64,000 nucleotides of DNA, taken from contig NZ_FNYV01000003.1 of NCBI RefSeq assembly GCF_900109115.1, forward strand, positions 400,843 through 464,842, given 5' to 3'. The first letter of the stretch is position 1, and each line of letters begins with the position of its first letter. The position numbers and the translations under genes were made by a program. The notes beneath the pieces are model-generated. The model was not told the DNA's origin, ran no database searches, and saw only the letters and a list, made by a program, of their open reading frames with translations. Shown piece by piece: positions 49,664 through 58,624 of the stretch. The stretch is from Micromonospora phaseoli. GTDB lineage: Bacteria; Actinomycetota; Actinomycetes; Mycobacteriales; Micromonosporaceae.

Positions 49664-51772
49664 ATGACAGACGGTGTGCGACCCGCGACACGACCGGGGC
49701 GGACGCCCCGCGAGGTGGCGACGCACTGCCCGTACTGCGCGCTCCAGTGCGGCATGATCCTGCGCGAGGAGACCGACGGGGTGACCGTGCTCCCCCGGCA
49801 GTTCCCCACCAACCGGGGCGGCCTGTGCCAGAAGGGCTGGACCTCGGCCGAGCTGCTCGACCACCCGGAACGGCTGACCACCCCGCTGCTGCGCGATCCG
49901 TCCACCGGTGAGCTGCGCCCGGCGAGCTGGGACGCCGCGCTGGACCGGATCGTCACCGGCCTGCACGACGTGCAGCAACGTCACGGCCGCGACGCGGTCG
50001 CCGTCTTCGGCGGCGGCGGGCTCACCAACGAGAAGGCGTACGCGCTGGGCAGGTTCGCGCGGGTGGCGCTACGTACCCGGCACATCGACTACAACGGACG
50101 GTTCTGCATGTCGTCGGCCGCCGCGGCCGGCATGCGGGCCTTCGGCGTGGACCGGGGGCTGCCGTTCCCGCTCTCCGACCTCGGCCGCGCGGACACCCTG
50201 CTGCTGGTCGGCGCGAACCCGGCGGAGACCATGCCGCCGCTGATGCGGTGGCTGACCGAGCAACGGGAGCGGGGCGGTCGACTGATCGTGATCGACCCCC
50301 GGGTGACCGCCACCGCCCGACAGGCCGACCTGCACCTGCAGGCACTGCCCGGCACCGACCTGGCGGTGGCCAACGCGCTGCTGCACATCGCCCTCACCGA
50401 GGGCTACGTCGACGCGGACTACATCGCCACCCGCACGGCCGGCTTCACCGCCGTACGGCGCACCGTGGCGAGTTGGTGGCCGGCCCGCGCCGAGGCGCTC
50501 TCCGGCGTACCGGTGGCCGACCTGGAGGAGACCGCCCGGGCCCTGGCCACCGCGCAACGGGCGATCATCCTCACCGCGCGCGGGGCCGAACAGCACGCCA
50601 AGGGCGTCGACACGGTCAGCGGCTTCGTCAACCTGGCGCTCGCGCTCGGCCTGCCCGGTCGCCCTGGCTCCGGCTACGGCTGCCTGACCGGGCAGGGCAA
50701 CGGGCAGGGCGGTCGGGAGCACGGGCAGAAGGCCGACCAGCTGCCCGGGTACCGGAAGATCGACGACCTGGAGGCCCGTGCGCACGTCGCGCGGGTCTGG
50801 GGGGTGCCCGCCGACGAGCTGCCCGGACCGGGCGTGCCGGCGTACCAGCTGCTGGACTCGCTGGGGACGGACCAGGGGCCGCGGGCGCTGCTGGTCTTCG
50901 GCTCCAACCCGGTGGTCTCCGCGCCGCGCGCGGGCCGGATCGAGAGTCGACTGCGCGACCTGGACCTGCTCGTCGTCGTCGACTTCCTGCTCTCCGAGAC
51001 CGCCGCGCTGGCCGACGTGGTGCTGCCCACCGCGCAGTGGGCCGAGGAGGACGGCACGATGACCAACCTGGAGGGTCGGGTGCTGCGCCGCCGGGCGCTG
51101 CGCCAACCGCCACCGGGGGTACGCACCGACCTCACCATCCTCGCCGACCTCTCCACCCGCCTTGAGCTGCGGGGAGGGGGCTCGGCCGACCCCCACACGG
51201 TCTTCGAGGAGCTGCGCCGGGCCTCGGCCGGCGGCCTCGCCGACTACGCCGGGATCAGCTGGGACCGGATCGACGCCGCCGACGGGGTGTTCTGGCCATG
51301 CCCCGCGGACGACGGGCCGGACTCGCCGCGGCTCTTCACCGATCGCTTCGCCACCCCCGACGGGCTGGCCCGGTTCCACCCGGTCGAGCACCGTCCGGCG
51401 GCCGAGGAGGTCTGCCCGGAGTACCCGCTGCACTTCACCACCGGTCGGGTCCTCGCGCAGTACCAGTCGGGCACCCAGACCCGTCGGGTGGCCGCGCTGC
51501 GCCGGGCCGCCCCCGACGCCTTCGTGGAGCTGCATCCCGACCTCGCGGAGCGACTGGGCGTGACCGACGGCGAGCCGGTGAGGGTGGTCTCCCGACGGGG
51601 CGAGTTCCAGGCACCCGCCCGGCTCAGCCCGGCCATCCGGTCCGACACCGTCTTCGCCCCGTTCCACTGGGGCGGGCAGGCGCGCGCCAACTCCGTCACC
51701 AACGACGCCGTCGACCCGGTCTCCGGGATGCCCGAGTTCAAGATCTGCGCCGTCCGGGTGGAGAAGCCATGA
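49664..51772 (+). CDS. nasC: Assimilatory nitrate reductase catalytic subunit (molybdopterin oxidoreductase)
   Basis: 702 residues, cytoplasmic (no twin-arginine leader). 4Fe-4S cysteines Cys22, Cys25, Cys29 and Cys55 (HCPYCALQCG, LCQKGW); Mo-ligand Cys148 in GRFCMSSA, as in NapA/NasA enzymes. A C-terminal MGD-binding domain is present with YPLHFTTGRVLAQYQSG. Electrons probably come from the next gene product. The stop overlaps that gene by four bases. The GlnR box is immediately upstream. Reduces nitrate to nitrite. Confidence 0.93.
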   Translation: MTDGVRPATRPGRTPREVATHCPYCALQCGMILREETDGVTVLPRQFPTNRGGLCQKGWTSAELLDHPERLTTPLLRDPSTGELRPASWDAALDRIVTGLHDVQQRHGRDAVAVFGGGGLTNEKAYALGRFARVALRTRHIDYNGRFCMSSAAAAGMRAFGVDRGLPFPLSDLGRADTLLLVGANPAETMPPLMRWLTEQRERGGRLIVIDPRVTATARQADLHLQALPGTDLAVANALLHIALTEGYVDADYIATRTAGFTAVRRTVASWWPARAEALSGVPVADLEETARALATAQRAIILTARGAEQHAKGVDTVSGFVNLALALGLPGRPGSGYGCLTGQGNGQGGREHGQKADQLPGYRKIDDLEARAHVARVWGVPADELPGPGVPAYQLLDSLGTDQGPRALLVFGSNPVVSAPRAGRIESRLRDLDLLVVVDFLLSETAALADVVLPTAQWAEEDGTMTNLEGRVLRRRALRQPPPGVRTDLTILADLSTRLELRGGGSADPHTVFEELRRASAGGLADYAGISWDRIDAADGVFWPCPADDGPDSPRLFTDRFATPDGLARFHPVEHRPAAEEVCPEYPLHFTTGRVLAQYQSGTQTRRVAALRRAAPDAFVELHPDLAERLGVTDGEPVRVVSRRGEFQAPARLSPAIRSDTVFAPFHWGGQARANSVTNDAVDPVSGMPEFKICAVRVEKP

Positions 51773-53205
51773 GCCAACGGGTCGTGGTGGTCGGCAACGG
51801 GATGGCCGGTTCCCGCCTCGCGGCGGAGCTGCACGCGCGGGGCGAGGACCTGAAGGTCACCGTGCTCGGCGCGGAACCGCACCGGGCGTACAACCGGATC
51901 ATGCTGTCCAATCTGCTGGCCGGGAAGATCGGCGAGCCGGACGTGGAGTTGGCCGAGGTCGCCGGGCGCGGCGTCGACCTGCGTACCGGAGTCACGGTCA
52001 GCACGATCGACCGGGCGAGCGGGCAGGTGCTCACCGACGACGGCGACCGGATCCCCTACGACCACCTGGTCCTCGCCACGGGCAGCCGGGCGGTGGTGCC
52101 GCCGCTGCCCGGCCTCGATCCGTTGCGGCTACCGGAGCGGGTGATCCCGTTCCGCACCCTGGACGACTGTCGGCGCATCCTCGCCCTGGCCGGCCACGCC
52201 CGGCGCGCCCTCGTGCTGGGCGGCGGGCTGCTCGGCCTGGAGGCCGCCCGGGGACTCGCCGCCCGGGGACTCGACGTGGGCGTGGTGCACCGGGTGCCGT
52301 ACCTGATGGAGCGTCAGCTCGACCCGGCCGCCGGCGCGATGCTCGCCGGCACGCTCACCGGTCTCGGGGTGACCACCCACCTGGCGGTCGCGCCGACCGG
52401 AGTCGAGGCCGACGCGTCCGGGGTCCGTCTGGCGCTGTCCGACGGGCGGTCGCTCGACGCCGACCTGCTGCTGCTCGCCTGCGGGGTACGCCCCGACACG
52501 GCCCTCGCCGCCGCGGCCGGCCTGGCCGTCGAGCGGGGCGTGCTGGTCGACGACCGACTGCGGACCAGCGACCGGCAGATCTCGGCGATCGGTGACTGCG
52601 CGCAACACCAGGGCACGCTGACCGGGCTGGTCGCGCCGGCCTGGGCGCAGGCCCGGGTGGTCGCCCAGGTGCTGACCGGGCAGGACCCGCTGGCCCGGTA
52701 CCAGCCGCGGCCGGTGGTGACCCGGCTGAAGGCGGCCGGCATCGACCTGGCCGCGATGGGCGATCCGACGGGTGGCCCGGGCGAGGAGCTGACCTTCGCC
52801 GACCCGGCGCGCGGCACCTACGCCTGGTTGCGCATCCACGACGAGCGGCTGGCCGCCGCGATCCTGCTCGGCGACAACCCCTCCGTGGGCACGGTGATCC
52901 AGCTGTTCGACCGCGGTCACCCGGTGCCCGGCGACCGGCGGGCACTGCTGCTCGGGCGGGCCGTCGGCGGGGCCGTCGCGGCACCCGCCGCGTCTCCGGC
53001 GCTGATGCCGGACGCGACCACGGTGTGCCAGTGCAACACCGTGAGCAAGGGCGCGCTGGTGCACTGCTGGCGGGGTGGGGCTCGCACGCTCGACGCCGTG
53101 GTCGCGCAGACCCGGGCCGGCACCGGCTGCGGCAGCTGCCGCGACGCGGTGGCCGGCATCGTCGACTGGTTGTCCAGAGCAGATCCGGTGGAGGTGGGGC
53201 GATGA
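51769..53205 (+). CDS. FAD/NAD(P)H oxidoreductase with BFD-like 2Fe-2S domain, nitrate reductase electron partner
   Basis: 478 residues. Two Rossmann motifs: VVVVGNGMAGSRLA near the N-terminus for FAD, and VLGGGLLGLEAARGLA for NAD(P)H. AIGDCAQ completes FAD binding. The C-terminal Cys pattern CQCN...GTGCGSC is the bacterioferritin-ferredoxin-like 2Fe-2S site found in NirB and NasB. It equals the N-terminal half of NirB without the siroheme part. Probably hands electrons from NAD(P)H to NasC. ATG 51769 overlaps the nasC stop and its own stop overlaps nirB. Confidence 0.9.
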   Translation: MSQRVVVVGNGMAGSRLAAELHARGEDLKVTVLGAEPHRAYNRIMLSNLLAGKIGEPDVELAEVAGRGVDLRTGVTVSTIDRASGQVLTDDGDRIPYDHLVLATGSRAVVPPLPGLDPLRLPERVIPFRTLDDCRRILALAGHARRALVLGGGLLGLEAARGLAARGLDVGVVHRVPYLMERQLDPAAGAMLAGTLTGLGVTTHLAVAPTGVEADASGVRLALSDGRSLDADLLLLACGVRPDTALAAAAGLAVERGVLVDDRLRTSDRQISAIGDCAQHQGTLTGLVAPAWAQARVVAQVLTGQDPLARYQPRPVVTRLKAAGIDLAAMGDPTGGPGEELTFADPARGTYAWLRIHDERLAAAILLGDNPSVGTVIQLFDRGHPVPGDRRALLLGRAVGGAVAAPAASPALMPDATTVCQCNTVSKGALVHCWRGGARTLDAVVAQTRAGTGCGSCRDAVAGIVDWLSRADPVEVGR

Positions 53206-55724
53206 CCGGCGGCAGGGTGGTCGTCATCGGCAACGGCATGGTCGGCCAGCGGTTCGTGGACGCGCTGCGCGACCGCGACCCGCAGGCGCGGTGGCGGGTC
53301 ACGGTGCTCGCCGAGGAGACCCGTCCGGCATACGACCGGGTACGGCTCTCGGCGTACTTCGACGGCGCCGACGCCGACGAGCTGAACCTGTACACCGCGC
53401 ACGACGGAGTCGAGTTGCGCCTCGGCGAACCGGCCACCGGCGTGGACCGGGCCCGCCGCGTGGTAACCACGGGCGCCGGCGAACACCCGTACGACGTGCT
53501 GGTGCTCGCCACCGGGTCGTCTCCCTTCGTGCCGCCGGTGGACGGCGCGGGCCTGCCCGGTGTCTTCGTCTACCGGACCCTGGACGACCTGGCCTCGATC
53601 AGCGAGTACGCACAGGGCCGCCGGGCCGGCGCGGTGATCGGCGGCGGACTGCTCGGCCTGGAGGCGGCGAACGCGCTGCGCCTGCTCGGGCTGGGCACCA
53701 GCGTGGTGGAGTTCGCCCCACGGCTGATGCCGGCGCAGGTGGACACCGCCGGCGGCGCGATGCTCCGCCGTTACGTGGCGGAGCTGGGCGTGGCGTGCCA
53801 CCTGGGGGTGGCCACCACCGCGCTGCGTGCCGGCCCGGACGGGTCGGTGGCCGCCCTGGAGCTCGCCGACGGCACGGTGCTCGACACCGATCTGGTGGTG
53901 GTGGCCGCCGGCATCCGTCCCCGCGACGAGCTGGCCCGCGCGGCCGGGCTTGAGCTCGGCCCACGCGGTGGTGTGCTGGTCGACACCGCCTGCCGGACCA
54001 CCGACGAGCGGATCTACGCGGTCGGCGAGTGCGCCGCCGTCGACGGCACCTGCTACGGCCTGGTCGCCCCCGGCTACGCGATGGCGGAGGTGGTCGCCGA
54101 CCGGCTGGTCGGCGGCGCGGCCACCTTCCCCGGCGCGGACACCGCCACCAAACTGAAGCTGCTCGGCGTCGACGTGGCGTCCTTCGGCGACGCGCACGGC
54201 GCGACGCCGGGTTGTCTGGACGTCACCTGGACCGACCCGGCCGCCCGGGTCTACGCGAAGCTGGTCCTCTCCGACGACGCCAGGACACTGTTGGGCGGCG
54301 TGCTGGTCGGCGACGCCGCCGCGTACCCGACGCTGCGGGCCAGCGTGGGCGGGCCGCTGCCGGCCGCACCGCTGGCCCTGCTCGCCGGTGACGACGCGGT
54401 CGGCGCGTCGGTCGGCGCCCTGCCGGCGACCGCGCAGGTCTGTTCCTGCAACGCGGTGACCCGGGCGGACATCGACACGGCGATCGCCGGCGGCTGCGCC
54501 GACGTGCCCGCCCTGAAGGCGTGCACCCGGGCCGGTACCAGCTGCGGTTCCTGCGTGCCGATGCTCAAGCAACTGCTCGACGCGGCCGGGGTCACCCAGT
54601 CCCCGGCCCTGTGCGAGCACTTCGACGTCAACCGCCAGGAGCTGTTCGACATCGTCCGGGTACGCGACATCCGGACGTTCTCGCGGCTGATCGCCGAGCA
54701 CGGCCGGGGGCGGGGCTGCGACATCTGCAAGCCGGTGGTCGCCTCGATCCTCGCCTCGCTCGGCAACGGCCACATCCTCGACGGCGAACAGGCCTCGTTG
54801 CAGGACACCAACGACCATTTCCTGGCGAACCTGCAACGCGACGGGAGCTACTCGGTGGTGCCCCGGATCCCCGGCGGGGAGATCACCCCGGAGAAGCTGA
54901 TCATCATCGGCGAGGTGGCCCGGGACTTCAACCTTTACACGAAGATCACCGGCGGGCAGCGGATCGACCTGTTCGGGGCCCGGGTCGAGCAGTTGCCGCA
55001 GATCTGGCGCCGACTGGTGGACGCCGGCTTCGAGTCCGGGCACGCGTACGGCAAGGCGTTGCGCACCGTGAAGTCGTGCGTCGGCTCCACCTGGTGCCGC
55101 TACGGGGTGCAGGACTCGGTGGGGCTGGCCATCGCCCTGGAGCTGCGCTACCGCGGGCTCCGCGCCCCACACAAGATCAAATCGGCGGTCTCCGGCTGCG
55201 CCCGCGAGTGTGCCGAGGCCCGCAGCAAGGACTTCGGTGTCATCGCCACCGAGACCGGATGGAACCTCTACCTCGGCGGCAACGGTGGCTTCCGGCCACG
55301 GCACGCCGACCTGTTCGCCACTGATCTGTCCACCGAGGCGCTGATCACGCTGATCGACAGGTTCCTGATGTACTACGTCCGTACCGCCGACCGTCTGCAA
55401 CGTACCGCCGCCTGGATCGAGGCGATGGACGGCGGACTCGACCACCTCCGGTCGGTGATCGTGGACGACTCACTCGGCCTCTGCGCCGAACTGGACGCCG
55501 CGATGGCCCGGCACGTCACGGGCTACTCGGACGAGTGGCGCGACGTGCTCGACGACCCGGAGCGGCTGCGCCGGTTCACGTCCTTCGTCAACGCGCCGGA
55601 CGTACCCGACCCGTCGATCACCTTCGTCACCGAACGCGGACAACCCGTTCCCGTCGGTGGCCGGTCACCCTCACCCGACGGCCGTCAACCGGTCACGCTC
55701 GGGCTGCCGGAGGTGCGGCGATGA
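53202..55724 (+). CDS. nirB: Nitrite reductase (NAD(P)H) large subunit
   Basis: 840 residues, full length. FAD and NAD(P)H domains (VVVIGNGMVGQRF, VIGGGLLGLEAANAL), a BFD-like domain with CSCN and GTSCGSC (about 413-450), then the sulfite/nitrite reductase domain. Its siroheme-4Fe4S cysteines are in SCVGSTWCRYG (about 625) and SGCARECAEARSKDFG (about 665). Reduces nitrite to ammonia in the cytoplasm with NirD. Four-base overlaps on both sides. Confidence 0.96.
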   Translation: MTGGRVVVIGNGMVGQRFVDALRDRDPQARWRVTVLAEETRPAYDRVRLSAYFDGADADELNLYTAHDGVELRLGEPATGVDRARRVVTTGAGEHPYDVLVLATGSSPFVPPVDGAGLPGVFVYRTLDDLASISEYAQGRRAGAVIGGGLLGLEAANALRLLGLGTSVVEFAPRLMPAQVDTAGGAMLRRYVAELGVACHLGVATTALRAGPDGSVAALELADGTVLDTDLVVVAAGIRPRDELARAAGLELGPRGGVLVDTACRTTDERIYAVGECAAVDGTCYGLVAPGYAMAEVVADRLVGGAATFPGADTATKLKLLGVDVASFGDAHGATPGCLDVTWTDPAARVYAKLVLSDDARTLLGGVLVGDAAAYPTLRASVGGPLPAAPLALLAGDDAVGASVGALPATAQVCSCNAVTRADIDTAIAGGCADVPALKACTRAGTSCGSCVPMLKQLLDAAGVTQSPALCEHFDVNRQELFDIVRVRDIRTFSRLIAEHGRGRGCDICKPVVASILASLGNGHILDGEQASLQDTNDHFLANLQRDGSYSVVPRIPGGEITPEKLIIIGEVARDFNLYTKITGGQRIDLFGARVEQLPQIWRRLVDAGFESGHAYGKALRTVKSCVGSTWCRYGVQDSVGLAIALELRYRGLRAPHKIKSAVSGCARECAEARSKDFGVIATETGWNLYLGGNGGFRPRHADLFATDLSTEALITLIDRFLMYYVRTADRLQRTAAWIEAMDGGLDHLRSVIVDDSLGLCAELDAAMARHVTGYSDEWRDVLDDPERLRRFTSFVNAPDVPDPSITFVTERGQPVPVGGRSPSPDGRQPVTLGLPEVRR

Positions 55725-56068
55725 GCACCACGACCACCCTGCGCTGGCACACCGTCTGCCCACTGCACCGGCTGGACCCGGACCGGGGCGTCGCCGCCCT
55801 CGTCGACGGGGTGCAGGTGGCCCTCTTCCGCACTGTGGACGGGCTGTACGCGATCGACAACCGGGACCCGGTCGGCGGGGCGTACGTGCTGTCCCGGGGG
55901 ATCGTGGGCAGCCGCGCCGGTGTGCCGACGGTCGCTTCGCCGCTGCACAAGCAGGTGTACGACCTGCGTACGGGGGATTGTCTCGACCTGCCCGGGATTT
56001 CGGTGCCCCGGCACGAGGTCCGTTGCCGGGACGGCATGGTCGAGGTGCGGCTGCGACAGGAGGGCTGA
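55721..56068 (+). CDS. nirD: Nitrite reductase (NAD(P)H) small subunit
   Basis: 115 residues. Rieske-like fold without the cluster-binding Cys/His pairs, as usual for NirD (ASPLHKQVYDLRTGDCLD at the second loop). Structural partner of NirB. ATG 55721 overlaps the nirB stop. Confidence 0.94.
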   Translation: MSTTTTLRWHTVCPLHRLDPDRGVAALVDGVQVALFRTVDGLYAIDNRDPVGGAYVLSRGIVGSRAGVPTVASPLHKQVYDLRTGDCLDLPGISVPRHEVRCRDGMVEVRLRQEG

Positions 56069-57156
56069 TGCGCGAGGAACTGGCCGGCTTCACCATCGGG
56101 GTGACCGCCGACCGGCGGCGGGACGAACTCGCCGCGCTGCTCCAACGGCGCGGTGCCCGGGTGGTGCTCGCTCCCGCTCTGCGGATCGTCCCGCTCGCGG
56201 ACGACACCGAGCTACGCGAGGCCACGCGAGCGTGCCTGGAACGTCCACCGGACATCCTGATGGCGAACACCGGCATCGGGATGCGTGGCTGGTTGGAGGC
56301 CGCCGAAGGGTGGGGACTGGCCGAGCCGTTGCGCGGGGTGCTCAGCAGCGCGTACGTGGTGGCCCGGGGTCCCAAGGCCCGCGGGGCGATCCGCGCGGCC
56401 GGCCTGTACGACCAGTGGTCGCCCGCCTCCGAGAGCTGCGACGAGGTGGTCGATCACCTGCGGAGCCGAGGAGTGTCCGGCCAGGTGATCGCCATGCAGC
56501 TGCACGGCGAGCGGCAGCCGGAGTGCACCCGCGCGCTGGAGGATGCCGGCGCCACCGTCATCGAGATCCCGGTCTACCGCTGGGCCCCGCCGACCGATCC
56601 GGCGCCACTGCACCGGCTGGTCGACCTGGTGGCGAGCCGGCTGGTGGACGCGGTCACCTTCACCTCGGCACCGGCGGCGGAGGCGCTGCTCCGGGCCGCC
56701 GGGGATCGCACGGAGGCGGTTCTGGAGGCGCTCCGCGGTGACGTACTGGCCAGCTGCGTCGGCCCGGTCACGGCGGAGCCGCTGGTCCGGCGCGGGGTCC
56801 CGGTGAGCGCGCCGAGCCGGGCCCGGCTGGGTGCGCTGGTCCGCACCATCGTCGACGAGTTGCCCCGGCGGACGGTCACCATCAAGGTCGCCGGGCACCT
56901 GCTGACCCTGCGCGGCCACGCGGCGGTGCTGGACGGCGAGCTGCATCCGCTCGCCCCGGCACCGATGGCGGTGCTGCGGGCCCTGGCCCAGACGCCGGGA
57001 CGGGTGCTGTCGCGGACTGCCCTGCTCCGGACGCTGCCGCGGGGCGCCGACGAGCACGCTGTGGAGATGGCGGTGGCCCGGCTGCGAGCCGGGCTGAAGG
57101 CACCGCGCGTCGTGCAGACCGTCGTCAAGCGCGGCTACCGCCTCCGCGTCGACTGA
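56068..57156 (+). CDS. Uroporphyrinogen-III synthase fused to a winged-helix DNA-binding domain
   Basis: 362 residues. HemD-type domain about 1-265 (GFTIGVTADRRRDEL, TNTSP-like NTGIGMRGWLEAA, FTSAPAAEALL) followed by an OmpR/PhoB-type wHTH about 275-362 (LSRTALLRTLPRGADEHAVEMAVARLRAGL, VKRGYRLRVD). HemD supplies the tetrapyrrole for siroheme, needed by NirB; the wHTH suggests feedback on this operon. The same fusion is known in mycobacteria (Rv0260c). Start overlaps nirD by one base (TGATG). Confidence 0.9.
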   Translation: MREELAGFTIGVTADRRRDELAALLQRRGARVVLAPALRIVPLADDTELREATRACLERPPDILMANTGIGMRGWLEAAEGWGLAEPLRGVLSSAYVVARGPKARGAIRAAGLYDQWSPASESCDEVVDHLRSRGVSGQVIAMQLHGERQPECTRALEDAGATVIEIPVYRWAPPTDPAPLHRLVDLVASRLVDAVTFTSAPAAEALLRAAGDRTEAVLEALRGDVLASCVGPVTAEPLVRRGVPVSAPSRARLGALVRTIVDELPRRTVTIKVAGHLLTLRGHAAVLDGELHPLAPAPMAVLRALAQTPGRVLSRTALLRTLPRGADEHAVEMAVARLRAGLKAPRVVQTVVKRGYRLRVD

Positions 57157-57164
57157 GGGTGCGG

Positions 57165-57200
57165 GTCCCGCCGTACCGGCCGGCGCCGGGCCGGCGGGAC
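57165..57200. terminator. Convergent terminator stem between the nas-nir operon and the conservon
   Basis: GTCCCGCCG (57165-57173) pairs with CGGCGGGAC (57192-57200), with a further GC palindrome in the loop, between convergent stop codons. Confidence 0.65.
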
Positions 57201-57213
57201 ACCGCGAAGATTC

Positions 57214-57837
57214 TCAGCCGACCGGGGTCGGAAAGCCACGGTCGTGCTCGGCCTGCAGCCGCGCCATGGCGTGCTCGACGACGGTCACCAGTACCCGCTT
57301 GACCGGCTCGCGTTGCCGGGCGTCGGTCATCACCAACGGCACGTCCGGTGAGATGGCCAACGCCTCGCGCACCTCGTCCAGCTCGTACTGCGGCGCACCG
57401 TCGAACCGGTTGAGCGCCACCACGTACGGCAGGTTGCGGTTCTCGAAGTAGTCAAGCGGGGCGAAGGCGTCGGCGATCCGGCGGGTGTCCACCAGAACGG
57501 CGGCGCCCACCGCGCCTCGGATGATCTCGTCCCACATGAACCAGAACCGGGTCTGTCCTGGCGTCCCGAAGAGGTACAGGATCAGGTCCTGTGCCATGGT
57601 GATCCGGCCGAAGTCCATGGCGACCGTGGTGGTCTCCTTGCCCGGCACGTTGGACGGGTCGTCGATACCGACGCCCGCCGCGGTCATCACCGCCTCGGTG
57701 GTCAGCGGTGTGATCTCGGAGATCGCACCGACCAGCGTCGTCTTGCCGACACCGAAGCCACCCGCCACGACGATCTTCGCGGAGATGATTCCCCGGCTCT
57801 GGCGGGCCCCGGCGGGGTCATAGCTCGCGAAGTCCAC
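57214..57837 (-). CDS. Conservon small GTPase (CvnD type)
   Basis: 207 residues. Walker A GGFGVGKT (26-33), a DxxG-like segment LFGTPGQTRF and the NKxD-like LNRFDGA. This is the prokaryotic Rab/Ras-like GTPase that ends actinobacterial conservons. GTG 57837; overlaps cvnC by 20 bases. Confidence 0.9.
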   Translation of the reverse strand: MDFASYDPAGARQSRGIISAKIVVAGGFGVGKTTLVGAISEITPLTTEAVMTAAGVGIDDPSNVPGKETTTVAMDFGRITMAQDLILYLFGTPGQTRFWFMWDEIIRGAVGAAVLVDTRRIADAFAPLDYFENRNLPYVVALNRFDGAPQYELDEVREALAISPDVPLVMTDARQREPVKRVLVTVVEHAMARLQAEHDRGFPTPVG

Positions 57838-58180
57838 TCAGCACCCTTCCCAGCATTTCCATCCGCTCCTCGTACCCTGTGGCGGGAGCGGCCGTCTGTA
57901 GCGTCAACAGGCCCTCGGCCACCATGTCCGCGACCAGAACCCGGGCGACACCCAGCGGCAACCGGGTGTACGCGGCAATCTCGGCCAGCGACTCGGGACG
58001 GCCCTCGCAGACCATGGCGATGCGATGCTTGTCGTGCCCGGCAAAGCGCGACTCGGCGATCTGGGTGGGACCGGCCACCAGCACCGCCTCCAGGGCGATG
58101 TCCTGTAGTGGCTCGGTCCGACCCCGGGTGACCGCGTACGGCCGAACCAACGCACCACGTGGGTCACGCCGGTGCTCCAT
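57818..58180 (-). CDS. Conservon DUF742 protein (CvnC type)
   Basis: 120 residues. DUF742 winged-helix-like protein with LVRPYAVTRGRTEP near the start, then LPLGVARVLVADMVAEGLL and a C-terminal RVLSGLREL. ATG 58180 has AGGAGG nine bases upstream, which fixes the start. Partner of the roadblock and GTPase proteins. Confidence 0.9.
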   Translation of the reverse strand: MEHRRDPRGALVRPYAVTRGRTEPLQDIALEAVLVAGPTQIAESRFAGHDKHRIAMVCEGRPESLAEIAAYTRLPLGVARVLVADMVAEGLLTLQTAAPATGYEERMEMLGRVLSGLREL

Positions 58181-58216
58181 CCGCAATCACCTCCTTCATC
58201 CGCTGGCACGCGCCTG

Positions 58217-58624
58217 TTATGACCGCACCGCGTCCCGGGGCAGCGGCACCAGCGCCGCGCCGACCCGCTCCACCAGCAGCGCCATCTCGTAGCCAACCTG
58301 GCCGACGTCGCAGCTACGCGCCGCGAGCACCGCCATCGACGACCCGTCGCTGATGGACATCAGGAACAGGTAGCCGCTGTCCATCTCGATGACTGTCTGC
58401 AACACCCCGCCAGCGCTGAACATCCGCGCGGCCCCCTCGGTCAGACTGACCACGCCGGAGGTGATCGCGGCGAGTTGATCCGCCCGATCCGCTGGCAGGT
58501 CGCGGGAGGAGGCGAGCAGCAGCCCGTCCGCGGACACCGCCACCACGTGGGCGATACCCGCCACGCTGTCGGCGAAGTTGCTGAGCAGCCAACCCATGTC
58601 CTGCATGGCCGCTGGCCTGTTCAT
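58217..58624 (-). CDS. Conservon roadblock/LC7-domain protein (CvnB type)
   Basis: 135 residues. Roadblock fold: MGWLLSNFADSVAGIAHVVAVSADGLLLASS and the DQLAAITSGVVSL helix. These proteins act as regulators or scaffolds of the conservon GTPase. ATG overlaps the kinase stop (ATGA). Confidence 0.92.
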   Translation of the reverse strand: MNRPAAMQDMGWLLSNFADSVAGIAHVVAVSADGLLLASSRDLPADRADQLAAITSGVVSLTEGAARMFSAGGVLQTVIEMDSGYLFLMSISDGSSMAVLAARSCDVGQVGYEMALLVERVGAALVPLPRDAVRS

